This document shows, piece by piece, positions 24,501 through 37,800 of a stretch of DNA of 64,000 nt. Positions within the stretch are counted from its first letter, which is position 1. The number at the start of each line of letters is the position of its first letter. The notes beneath the pieces were generated by a model, which saw only the letters and a program-made list of their open reading frames with translations, was not told where the DNA came from and did no database searches. The stretch covers positions 124,001-188,000 of the forward strand of contig CM037830.1 in NCBI GenBank assembly GCA_021234535.1, written 5' to 3'. The DNA is from Stichopus chloronotus (lineage: Eukaryota; Echinodermata; Holothuroidea; Aspidochirotida; Stichopodidae). The position numbers and the translations under genes are program-made.

Positions 24501-27500
24501 TAGGTAGGTAAAAAAAAATGCAAAAAAAAAAGGTAAATCTTTGATGACCTTTGACAAAACACTCCTTGATCAAACTTTGGGAGAGACACTAAACACATAC
24601 TCATTAATGTCATCTATGGGATACCAACGTCAGACAACTTAAAAAGAAAAAATAACAGTTTTTCCTCTCTACTGGGGCAATTTCTGACAGAATTTGTCCA
24701 CCACAGATGAATTTTTACCACAGATCTGTTATGCAGATAAACTTATGTACAATTTGGAGGAAGTGCACAGACCCAAAAGTTAGGATAAGTGTATGCCCTC
24801 TTTTATGTTATATGTAATTGGACTCACTGTTAATGGAGTAATTACTACCTCATCATTGGTATATGAAGGACTCCTGCACTCATTTACCAGTTCAGCTATA
24901 AAAGGCAATGCCAGGTAAAAATGACATGGTTGCCGTAAAACTGGTTTGTGTCCCCAAGTTAGCGGTTTGAGAGTTAGGTGGGTGCCCCAAGGTAGAGAAC
25001 TCCATTTATCTGGGAACGTTGATACTTGTGTGGATTATAGTCTGAGTTAGTGTGTGGCCATTTTTGTTTTGTGATGTACGATGAGAAGTTTAATTCTAAG
25101 AATGCAAAGTTTTGTTTGGAAGAAATGATGTGCATTTACATCCAGCACCAGAGGTTGAGACTTGTAATCATCAGTGTACAATAATTTTGAAAACTTAAGA
25201 TCATTTGTTAATGAATTGCAGAATAATGTCCAAAAGAAACCAAATATTTTTTTTTGGTCGGATTCATACATTACTAATGGAGGTAATGATGATAAAGACC
25301 TTTTAAAGGAAACCAATGATCTATTAATGATCAACTTGAAGAAGAATATCAAGGTCAACAAGACAATAGCACATGATGAATATTGTTCCCAATAACTGTC
25401 CAGTCCATCTCTTGTTGTCCATCTATAGTTGCCCGCATGCTTGATTTAAGACAACCAAGGCCAACTGTATTAATGGTGTAAGATACACCTCAGACTACTG
25501 AAGTCGAAATCACAAGACTATGTTTAAAATCTCACATGACCATGGCTAACAACCACAACTTCCCACTAATAAAATTCCAGACTGGTAATGAAGTGAGCCA
25601 TTATATTCAAATCTGTGAAAGAGACTAACATGAGACCTGATGAATTAGCTGATTCTGTGGGTTCATGGACTTCTTTCCTCTTGAAAAATAAAAAAAAAAA
25701 GCTGAATGAATGGTGTTAACTTACAAAATAGATTATAACGCACTTTACTTACCATGAATTTGTCCCTTTAAATTGTCGATATTGTTCTCAAGTTCTTTAC
25801 TTCTGATCTCTGATTGAGTCAGTTCTTCACGTAGTGTTGATAGATTGGAATTAAGTGCAGCTATCTGTAAGTTACTTTGCTGTTCTAATTCATCTTTTGA
25901 TTGTTCAACATCTGCTCGTGCCTTAGTTTCTGAAGTCTGAAAAATTCAATGAGACTTATGAAAATTGAAACATAACAAGATTATCCATCACTAACACATC
26001 AAAATGTTCAATTATGACGAGACTTTTACTGCATTTTATTTCTGTCAATGTAATACAGCGATTGTAATGTTACATATGTAAAAATGCAATGTCATTTTAA
26101 TTGATTATGTCACACAAATATATCCGCATTGTTAACTAAAAGTACATTACACGAAGTGTCCATTATCTAGGCTTCCTCAACCTGTTCCTCAACAAGAAAG
26201 TCAAAGGACTTTGTGATTCCTTGCCAATATTTATACTGCAGAAAGGATAACCAACATACCAATTTTGAAGTGAACTCACCTTACCCTCATTGAGATACCA
26301 TGTCTAAAACAAATCAGTCACTGATATGTATCTTACTTGCAAGGTCTTCAAACTCTACCGATGGTAACCTCAAATGAACTTTGACCTCCACAAAAAACAA
26401 TAGGGATCATCTACTCACAATGACCAAACTATACAATAAGTTTGAAGTTTCAGCAACTGTTCCTTCTGGAGATAAAGTGTTTCCAAGGTTTTCAAGCTAT
26501 GTTTTCTACTGATCTTGTGCAACCTTTGAACTCCCTTAAACCTGACAGACACAATCTAATTATCAAGAGTAACCACGGTTAAGAGTTACTAAACGTTACC
26601 AATACTTTGCATTTGAAGTTCCAGCAACTTTCAGCAGCTGAGATAGCTTACTTAAAAGGTGTTTAAAGTTTCTCCTCTGGTGACCTCAAATGACCTTTGA
26701 CCTACTTGGAAAAGATAGTGATTATCTACTCACAATGGATTATCCACATCCCATCTTTGAAGTTTAAGAAACTTTCCCTTACTGAGATTATGTGTTTACA
26801 AGCTATGTCCTTTACTGACCCCATGTGACCTTTGACCTCACCAAAACTTGACATAGATGATCTGTTAAATGCTACCAATACTTTACATGTGAAGTTCCAG
26901 CAACTTTCAGTTGATGAGATATCCCCCTTAATAGGTTTTCAGAGTTTCCCCTCTCCTACAGACCAACTTTGAGATTCAAGTAACCTTCCCTCACTGAGAC
27001 ACCATGTTTACAGGCTCTTCAAGCTATGTCCTCTACTGACCTCATGTGACCTTTGACCTCACCAAAACTTTACAGAGATCATCTACTTATCAAGTGCTAA
27101 CAATGGTTTAAGTTTGAAGTTCCACCAACTTTCAGTTGCTGAGATATCCTCCTGAATAGGTGTTCAGACTATCCCAATTAGTGATCTCAAATGACCTTTG
27201 ACCTACCTGAAAAAGAAAAGGGACTGTCTACTCTCAATAGACTACCTACACACCGCCTTTGAAGTTCAAGCAACTGTCCTTCTTGAGATATGATGTTTAC
27301 AAATGAAGGCATCAACCAAACACACACCATCATCATCACATAGATTCCTTGCCTGCCTTTTGCAAGGAATCAAAAATTGGGGAAAAATATTTTTCTGTTC
27401 AAGTGCACTTGATTAGTTTGTAATTACCTCTCCCAGGCCATGATCATTCCAGTGCCTTGACAGTAATCATACAAGAGGCACATATATTGAAGGAATGATC

Positions 27501-30500
27501 CCTCCAAGGTTCATATGAACTGTAAGTGTACGATGTACAGTTGCATTACATCACTAGTAGCGCTGGACAACATGACACACTTGAATAGGCCTTAATTACA
27601 GCACAGCATCTAGATCCAAACCCTGTGTCTGGTGAAGATACTCTGCAGAAATCTTTTACAAAGAAGTTAATGGCAAATTCCTTCCAGTCCATATTTGCAA
27701 GGATATTGACCATACCAAGCTATCAAAATTTTATCAACAAGAAATAATTTCCCTTGTTTGGCATTTTGTGTTGTTGTTTGCTTGTAAATTTTCAAGAGAT
27801 TTGATGAGATGATTTTGTGTTTCGAGCTGCTTTGACTTTCATTGATTGGTTCATAGTTCCCTCCGTTCAATTGAATGTCACAATGCATCAGCCATTTTCT
27901 GAAACAAGCCAGTTGATTTATCAATAGTTGTCTGCAACTGTTACTTGAGTAAAGAGATTTACCTTTGTACACAGTATGTAGTTATCAGGGAGCCTACTTA
28001 CATACAGGTTGAGTTTCACAAGTATTGGTAGTTGATAGGTAATGGGGAAATTTCATGTCAACCACAAATCTGCAAAGGTGTTGGTGTTAACATAATGCAG
28101 TAATGGCACATACTCATCTGGATGAAAAATTTTCTAGGAGGTAAATTTCATTTTCCAGCCATCCTCTCATAGAAGATCTTGTTTAAAATGATAATGGTGG
28201 CATTTTTATCATATGCAAAAGATTGGGTTGGATAATGTGGACGTGAGAATAACAATTTTCTAGAACTGTACCAGGACATATCATGAAAAAGAGCAAATTC
28301 ATTGACTTTCAAGGCTTTGAAAATAAACCAATCAAATTCCAGGACTTTCCAGTACCCACTACAAACCCTGTTTGTAGTAATTTAACATCTTTTCATTCCA
28401 TGATGACCTTCCTTTGTTACATCGAACATTCTGGATTGAGCTTGCAATGACTAGGAGCTTAAATGCATTATACGGACTTAGTGAGTCATACAGAGGACTG
28501 TATGTAAGTACAGGTAAGGGCAAATTCATAGAATTTCAAAACTTTGAAACTAAACCAAATTCCAGTACTTTCCAGTACCATACAAACCTTGCTTGTAGCA
28601 AGTTACTACAAACAGCTCATCTCAAATGTATTCTCCACTTTACAGATGCCATATTATAAATCACTTGCTATCTTAACAATAAGCAAAATTTTATCAAGAT
28701 AACACGTTATTCCTCAACAGCACAAAATTTTGCTGTTTGTTGCGATACTGACTTACGCTAACTTGACATCTTGTAGAAATTTGTCAAATTAATGTGATGC
28801 AGTATTTTTATCACAACATATTGACAATCTGACAATTCTCCAAGATGGTAAGTTAGCGTAAGTTAGAACAAATGCAATCTTGAACAAATGCAATGTCAGG
28901 ATGACAAGTTACTTGTAACTCAGTATCTTGACATTTTGACAAATTTTTGGAGATGTCAAGTTAGCCTAAGATGGTATCTTGAGCAAGTGCAAAAAATTTG
29001 GGGAGATAAACATGTTATTTGTAGAACAGCATGTTGACAATTTGACCACAATGTTGAGTAAGGGAAGCCTCACATCATCCTATTTCAATTATTGCAGAAT
29101 GATTATTGCTAATTGTAGTAATGAACTTAAAGCAACAGGTACATAATGAGTCACACATATTGCCAAATGTCACATTGTACCTTCAAAGTAACATTCAGAA
29201 GTTTGACTACTTCTAATCCACTTAAAAGAGAGCTACCAGAATCCCTTTGTTAAGTTGTGCATGAAAGAGAAGATATCTGTGCACAACAAACATTTCACAA
29301 GCAAAAAGTTTGACGTTTGTTTGGTTTATATCAGCATACAGTCGCTAGACTACATGTCTGCATCTTGAAGATTCATTATTGTATGGGTAGCCTAGTACAT
29401 CAAATATGTGTGCAAAAATCATAACATTAGGCTGTTTCCCGATTACCATTCTTACAAAAAGCATGAATCTGATGATAATGTCTACACTAACTTCATCTTC
29501 TATCTCACGGTCACATAAGCGCTAAGTAGTAGGACTAGAAATGCTCTAGCATTTGATTTAATCTTCAAAACAGGTCTCTGAGTAGCAGCAGTATTATACA
29601 AAACTACTTCATAATCACAAATAAGTAATATTTTTCTGTAAAAAAAATAATTTTTATGATTACCTTACTTACAACAATGTCACAATGCTGTTCTGTAAAG
29701 CTCATATGCCTAGATTTCATGTCGCAGACTAGAGCACTGTATTTTAGGTATGTAGGATACTTAAAAAAAGTTTGAGTAGTTTCATCAGCTTTCACAAAAA
29801 ACAGCTTTATACACAAATCAGGGTAACCTTTTCACATGATGCATCAATATTTTGATTAACCCTTCTTTTTAAGATGGCTCTACATTGATTTGGAAACAAG
29901 CAATCAAATAATTCAAGAAAAAATTTAATCCAATGGCACTTTGCAGATCAGTTTGCATCATAGAAACAGGTATTTCTATAGTTTTTTATTTCTATGGTTT
30001 GAATACACCATACAAGCCTAAACTTATGTTTCCTTCTTGACATTGAGAGTAGGAACCAAAATATATTATGTAGAATTTTTCAGAAGCATTTGCTTATGCT
30101 AACCTTGTTTTTGTTTTCATAACTAGAAGAAACATCGAATTCGAGGACAAAAAGTGCAAATTATGTAACATGAAGAATGAATTTTATCTGCTGGTAAAGA
30201 TTAAACATGGATTAAGTATGTGGGATACTGTTTGAAAGGATGCATTTCAAAATTTTAGTATTGTAACTATTTACTGAGTCACATGTTTGTTTTCAATCAA
30301 AGGCAGCATTGAAAGCTTTTGCAAGGATAGTGCACAATTCATTTGTATTGCAAGACGCTGGCAAACAACGAGGAATTGTACAAATTGCACATAAATTTGA
30401 AAAGAAGGAAAATTGAAAGTAAACAAACATTTCCTCTGTTTCTTATTCTGACTGTGAAAACTAAAAACCTGCTTAAGTTTGTGTTGCATTAGCAAACTTT

Positions 30501-33500
30501 CAAATCAGCATCTTCACTCTTCCTGAATATTTAATTTGAAAATCACCACGCTTTCAATAGCGGCAACTGTTTCAAATTGCAGGTATTGTTGCAAACAATG
30601 ACAACTTGCCAGCAGTGCTTGGTGGTTAACTTTTTAACTTTCAGGCTTTCCAGATTGTGTGCAGTCAAGTGTATTATGCACAGAGCTTCCAACTAGTAAG
30701 TTTTTAAGGTATTAATAAGATTTTTTTCAATGAAAAATAAGTTTGCACATTTTGCTGTGCTAAAATCTGTTTTTTGAAAGTTCCCAGTATGGCTAGCTGT
30801 GATAATGAGTGTATTTTTTGCTGTGCTTTTGAGTTTGGTTTTTCCCACAACTTGCTACGCAGGTGTAGGCATGCACATATAGATGATTGCATACATACCG
30901 TACTCTATGCATGCACTACTATATGTGGATCTGTTAGAACACTACCAAGTTAGTTTCAAGACAACATAGTGTTAGTACTTGCCTTAGTGGACCATTTCAC
31001 CAGCCGTGTGAAACCTATGTTTCGATCCCAGCTAGCAACATTGCTGCATGTTTTGCATGTAGATGTACAAAGATTATCGCTGTCATCTGGTAACAAGGAC
31101 TCCAGTTCAGGAAACTAAAGGTATACAAAGTTTAGCCTAGAGTTCCTTCAAAGGTATCAGCAACTTAGTGTAAGTTTAAAATTGTGTAAAATACTCAAAC
31201 TTAGCCATGTCCAATATTTTAGCAACTTCTCTTCAGCACTTTGCTAGTATGATATGTTTTCCTTCAGTTGCTTGCTAGTTTGCTGCTCTGCTATCCTAAC
31301 AAGGATTATATATGGAGATTACTGAGCCTAGCCTATTTGCTTGAAAAAACTTGCACAGAGAGACAGCTGCCAATTTGACTTGAATGAGCCTATGGATTAT
31401 TATAATTGCCTTGGTACTGAGGGGTGCTTTTTACGCAATAGAACCACGTACCGGGACACTGTGATTTTTGCAAGATAAAATAAGCTTGAAAACTTATGGA
31501 ATAATCAACATCCTGTAGCCTAAGGCCAAAAATGTTTTATCCCTTTACTTAGGCTGAGGTCTAGCCTTATGTCTATATGTGTATAGCTTACTGTAATGCC
31601 TATGCACTGTAGCCTAGGCTACAGTTTATAGGCCTACAGTTCAGTAAGATACAGCAGCACTTGCTGACCATCACAACCGCAAGAGGCTGGTTATAATAAG
31701 GATAATTAAACATTTCCACAAACTTACAAGTAGGCCTAGTCCTACATGCAAACTGAAAGAAAACAGCTGTTTCACATTGAAACAGAATGGTCATGAATTA
31801 AAAGCATTTGCTAATTCATTTATTTTGTTGAAAATGCCATATTGCATGGTAAATCCCTTTTTTCTCTAAAAAAAACATCCTTTTTTTAACAAAAAAATGC
31901 TTTTTCTTGTAGTGACAGGTTGGCAGCTCTGTATGCATGATGTGTACCAGCTGCTAGCACCAATCACTTGGGTCCGCAATGATCATAATAAGTTGATGTG
32001 AGGCTTCCCTATGCATAAGTCTGCACCTTGAAAAAAGGTGAAATTTTGTTGAGACAAAATGTTCTTTCTAATTCTATATTTTGGACAATTTGACAAAGTT
32101 TTTGGAGATATGTTGAGTTAGACTAAGTCATTATCTCGACAAAATGCCAAGACAACAACAAATTTTGTCCACAAAGCAAGTTATTTATAACACAGTACTG
32201 TATCTCAACAATTTCACAGTTTTTTTTTTTTTTCATAGATGTCGAGTTAGCGTAATTAGGCATCTCCACAAAATGCAGAATTTTGTCAAGATAAGAAGTT
32301 ATTTGTTACTTGGAATCTCGAAAATTTGACAAATTTTCTGAAACATCACAAGTTAGCACAAGCCACTATGTCGACAAAAAGCAAAATTCTGTCAACATAC
32401 CAAAATTCAACAAATTTTTCTGAGAGTAAAATTAGCCCACGACGGCATCTGGAAAATGGCAAAATTTTGTCTTTTCCAAGATGTCGAGCTAACATAAGTC
32501 AGTATCTCAACAGAAAGCAATAATTTGTTGAGATATTAAGTTATTCTAACACAATAACTTTACATGTCCGCTTATGTCCATACACAGCCTATCTTTTTGT
32601 AAATGTACTGTAATACCCACAGTTAATAATGGAATTCAAAGTAGACAATTTGGTCAGGCACCTTCAGTGGAGGCCCTTGAAGTACTTCAGCATTAACAGC
32701 TGGTCCGATTTTGTACACATTACAATGTAGATGTAAGCAGAGGATCATTAAAAGAATTTCTTGTAGACGAGAATATTCTACCCTTCAGTGCGTGGCCTCC
32801 TCCTACACTTGCTAAGGGTAGCAATGACCAAACTAGAATTAAAAGGTCTGCACTGGAGTTCAAAGGGGAAGAGAGACAAAAGGGAGAGAGACAAAAGGGA
32901 GAGGGAAAGAGAAGATCACTTGTGACAACTAAAAAATATATACGAAGCTAAGATTGAGAGAACCTGAATTAAAGGGAAACACTGTTTCTACTCCACGATT
33001 GACACTGCCAACATTAGATTAGCTCCAAAATTCCAGGAGAAAGGAGGTTGGCAAGTACTCCTTCCATCTTCAAAAGCTGGCAAATTCACTCAAGTGACAT
33101 GAATATCAGTGGGTCCTGCAAAGTGCACTAAATCTGTAGAGCAATCTTGTCAATATTCAGTTGTAAAGAAGGCAGTTGTAAAGTTAGGAGCATTCACTCT
33201 ACAATCTCAGGATGAAACAGGAAAAATCAAACAAAGGAAAGATTTACTATGAAATGAGGTTAAAAAATAAATTCCACAAATGATAAGTGTTCATAGATCA
33301 TATGAGCATATTGCAAGGAAGTGGGTCATATTATGGTGGACTGTTTACTTTTAAACACACTTGTTCACATGTGTGAACAACCAAGCAGAATAAATTATCA
33401 GACATTAATTGTTTCTCCATTGACATATGTTAAGTTAATTGTTCAACAGAATGAAGATTGCCAGACAGCCTTTGAAAAGATTAAATGCATCCTGATGTGT

Positions 33501-34840
33501 GCACTAATTTTCATTGCTCCAAATTTTGAAAAGGAATTTGAACTTGCAGTAGATGCAAGTGATGTTGTTGCAGGTGGTATATTATTTAAGAAAACAATGA
33601 AGGTACTGACCACCCAATTTGTTATTTTACAAAGGGATTTAACTGTCACCAAAGAAAACATTCAACAGAAGAGAAAGAAACTTGAGCTTTGCTGTTGCCT
33701 TTTAAGCATATTGATGTTTGTGATGGATGATGCCAATTCAAGAATTACCTGAAATATGTTATTAATATTTGTTTGTTTAAAATTTGCTCTTGTTCACATT
33801 TAAGCAAAACTTGTGTTCTCTATATTAAAGGAGAACAGGATCGATGTTGTTTCTTCAAAGGTCATCAAAGTTTACCTGAATTCCACAGGCAAACTCTGGC
33901 AACCAAACAATATTCCAAGTTCAAGTTAAGGTAAGGAATAAAGCAAATGGTCATACTATCTATGGGACATCAACATAGGACAAATTAAAAATTACAGTTT
34001 TTTTCTCTACTAGGACACTTTCTGACACAATTTGCCATTGGCAGATTCCTTTGCACAACAAATCTGTTAAGGATATATGCTTGCACCCAATATCGAAGGA
34101 GGAAATGCAACACATTTTGTAAGAATGTGTAATAACGACCTTTCAAGGGAGCATTCCCAGAAGATGATGAAGGTATTGTATATTTACTTTCACCATTTGT
34201 TGACCTCATTTCTGAAGTATTTCGTTGAGGTCACTTGTGAAAGTATTTACGTTGTGAGTAGTCACACATGTACTTGAAAACTTTCAAAGAGAGTCAAATG
34301 TTTCTGCAAGTGTGGACAGAAATTAAAGGAAAATTCTGAGTGAAAACAATATTTGTAATTAACACTGCATAATCAAGGCAAATCAGTCTCCTCTTACCAC
34401 CTATGAATTTGAGGGCTATCAAGAGTCTCAGGTAGAAAGTTGGGACCACCAAGCAAATTAGTTTGGAAACCCCTATTCAAGACAATGTAACTAAGTCATC
34501 CAAGGACAGCTGTGAGGCCATATCAATGTAAATACAAGCCAAATGAGCCTGAAAAGAATCCAATGACAGATATGAAGCTATGCTATTGTGCACAAAAGCC
34601 AATGAAATTGATGATGTAAGTCACCTGTACATGCAAGCAAAATAAGCACGTCTGGGTGACGATAAAATGTGATCACCAACAGTTGTGAAGCTGTGCTATT
34701 GTGTACATAAACTAATGAAAAGGTCCAAATAATGCAATTGTCCACATAAAGCCAAATGAGCCTGTTAATTTAATATGATGAAGTGATCCACAGACACTGG
34801 TGACAGTTTGCCGTAACATTTGTATTGAGTGAGGTGACAG

Positions 34841-34872
<32 letters not shown>

Positions 34873-37800
34873 TACTATGATTTACAGGAAGGTGTATGGC
34901 ATGAACTGAGATTAGTAATGTGCAGAGTTACAATGATTCACTCACCCTACATACTACTGCTAAATGACATGACAACAGCACCATACTACAGTGATATCTT
35001 GCCTTAAGCGACAGTAAATAAATCAAATGCACAAGATTACACTGTCCATCTTAATATACCATTTCTGCTTATGAGAAAATTATACATCTACATAAAATAT
35101 TGCTAGGGCAGTAACATATGTCAGTAATAAACCAACCAGTTTGTTCTGTAATGCTGCAGCTTCTTCTCTCAGCATATTCTGCACTTTCTTGGCAACTTCT
35201 TTTGTTTCTTCCAGCTCTGCTGATATCTTATTCATGTTAGTTTCTTTCTCACCAAGTTGTGATTGCAGTTCCAACTTCTGGCTGATCAAAAGTTGCTTTG
35301 CTTCTTGAAGATTACTCACATCCTATCACAAATAACAGAAATACATCCCAACTATTATTGATGACTTTTTTTTCATGAACAGCCATTATTTGAGCTCAAG
35401 TCATGTATGTGACAAATAAAACCTGTAATACCATTCATTAAATAGCACATCACTTCTTGCACAAGGAACCTCATTAATGTGGACATATATGCCTTAAGCA
35501 CCAGGAAAATACCCTGCAAATAATACAGATACATCGACACATGATGACTAGGATTAAAAAAGTGAATCTCACATCTATTGCCAAGTTCACTACAATTTGA
35601 ACCTTTCTTCAGTTAACAATGTAATCAAGCTTAGACGTATTTCTGGTCTATTCTGGTCCATACTATACCTGAGCTCTTTCCTTTTTCTCTTTCATGAAAT
35701 TCTTCTGTTCTATTTCTAGTTTAGTCAGAAGATGATTCCTCTCGTCTTGTAGCTCATGGCAAGTTTGCTTTTCACGTTCAAGGTCACCTTGCAAAGACAT
35801 CTAAAGAAGGATAGAGAAGGTAAATTGGTATAGTAGATAAAGGTTTGTAGATAAATGTTGGTGGGTAAAGTAGACAAAGATTGGCACATACAGTACATTG
35901 AGGAAGGTAGTTACAGTAGACAAAGGTTGGTAAATGAAACTGAACATGGACAGAATGTGTTTTTACATTCCTTATTCAATCTGCAGTTTACTTTTTTTTC
36001 CATTTGTTACTCTTTGTACATATCTCCCATTTCACACCTTCTTCCCCTTCATAATGTAGCACAGTTTTATCGTTTGTGCTTAGAATCACAACACAATGTT
36101 ATACATAAAACAGATATGAGCAGTTGTATCTGACCAACCAAGTGCAATGCCAACTCTAACATCGATGTACACTCACCAGAGGCTGACCAGTCATCGGGCG
36201 GAACCCCACTGATTATGATCCAATTTCTTAACCATTGTCAGATAGTCGGTTAATCATTGTGCATGGCCAAGCTGTTGCCCATACTGCGCCAGACCGGCAC
36301 CCAACAGATATAAAGACATATCAATTAAAGCCTACATTGACCCAGCATTGGGAGGACATGCCAAATGTCCGGTCGAAAAATGGTTAGAAAATGACAGAGA
36401 TGTGATTTTCTTGCCTAACTAGCGCTTATAATGTAAACAAAATCTACATTGAATTGTATCAACTTTTATAGCGTGGGTACACAGCTATGGCTCTATACCT
36501 GTGCCTCAGTACCTACAAATATTTTTTTCACCCAATGAGAGTGCTTTAAATAATTACACGCCAAATCCTTGTCAGGGATTGTGTAAAGATCAAAAGTAAT
36601 GTACTTTTCAGAGCATTCAAATTGGATGTTTTAAGATGGAGTGGGAATTTCTGAATAGCAGATATTTTCTGCCAATTTTTGAGTCATGTGGGAAAGTTTT
36701 GGTAACATTTTCTGATGTAATTTAGATTGCCAGCAATCTGTCGCCCTGATCTTGTCAGGGTGGTTTTATGAAATGCGGGGCTTGTCCTAAAAGGTATGTG
36801 AAAGTTTGGGGGCTGTTGCTCTATGGAAACGGATTTTTTGAGTGTGAGAGGTCAAATTTTTATGAAATCATTATTTTTTTAATGTAAACATGCATTCAAT
36901 AAACTTTTGAAAACTATCGTCAATGGTACCACCCCTTCCAAAAAATGTACATTTTATTAACTGAGTTTTATCTCAGCTTTTTTAGCACTTAAACCAAGTC
37001 TGTAGGGTGAAGGGTTTTGAAGTTTGAACTTTCGAAAGGTCTGATGGTTTTTGGGATCTAAAAGCCATATTTGGCCTAATTTCAAGCTGACTTCTACTTT
37101 ACAAACAATACTCACCCCATGGTCATGCTGTCAGCTAAGTCAAACTAAACATATTAGCAAAATCATCTGTACTTAAGATAGAACCAGAGGCCGACACCTT
37201 TTGCGTGTTTTCAAATGATCAAACCATATAGTGTGATAAGATGTAGTACTTGATGCATCAAACGATACAGTATGGAATTGCCTGTTACAGCTAACATCCA
37301 TTCTGCAGAGTCTGTACATTACACCCATTACAGATGCCTGTTTGGCTGCACTTCTCTCTTGCACAACAAATGGTTTAAAAGTTTCCTCCTTGGATAGTGA
37401 TTGAGCAAATGATTCATAGTAAGATGTACAAACACAGGATCATTTTCTTATGGTAAACTTACTCATGCTGTTGACATCCAGTCAAAAGATATACTTTTCT
37501 TTAGCAACAAACCTGCTGACTTTTGAGATCCTCCAAGAATTTTTCTGCTTCCCTTTGCTGACCATCAAGCTCTGCCACTCTTCTATCAAGTTCATCTTTT
37601 GCCTTCAAATACATCAAATACTTTCATATATCAGTATTACTGTTGCAAATAAGCTGAGATAATGCCTTCCAGTAAAAAGAGATGACACTATTTCAATCGA
37701 TAACAGTGAGTAAGAAACTAAATTAAACGATTTTCAAGGCTTATTGTCCAAGGGTAAGAAGAGAATGTTCAAGAAACCACAATTAAATGAATTAATTGTA

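Noticed and set aside
31240..31310. Possible extra EEA1 coiled-coil exon on the minus strand ([13 protein letters not shown])
   Set aside because: Open for fewer than 20 codons, with no GT donor at a compatible phase.
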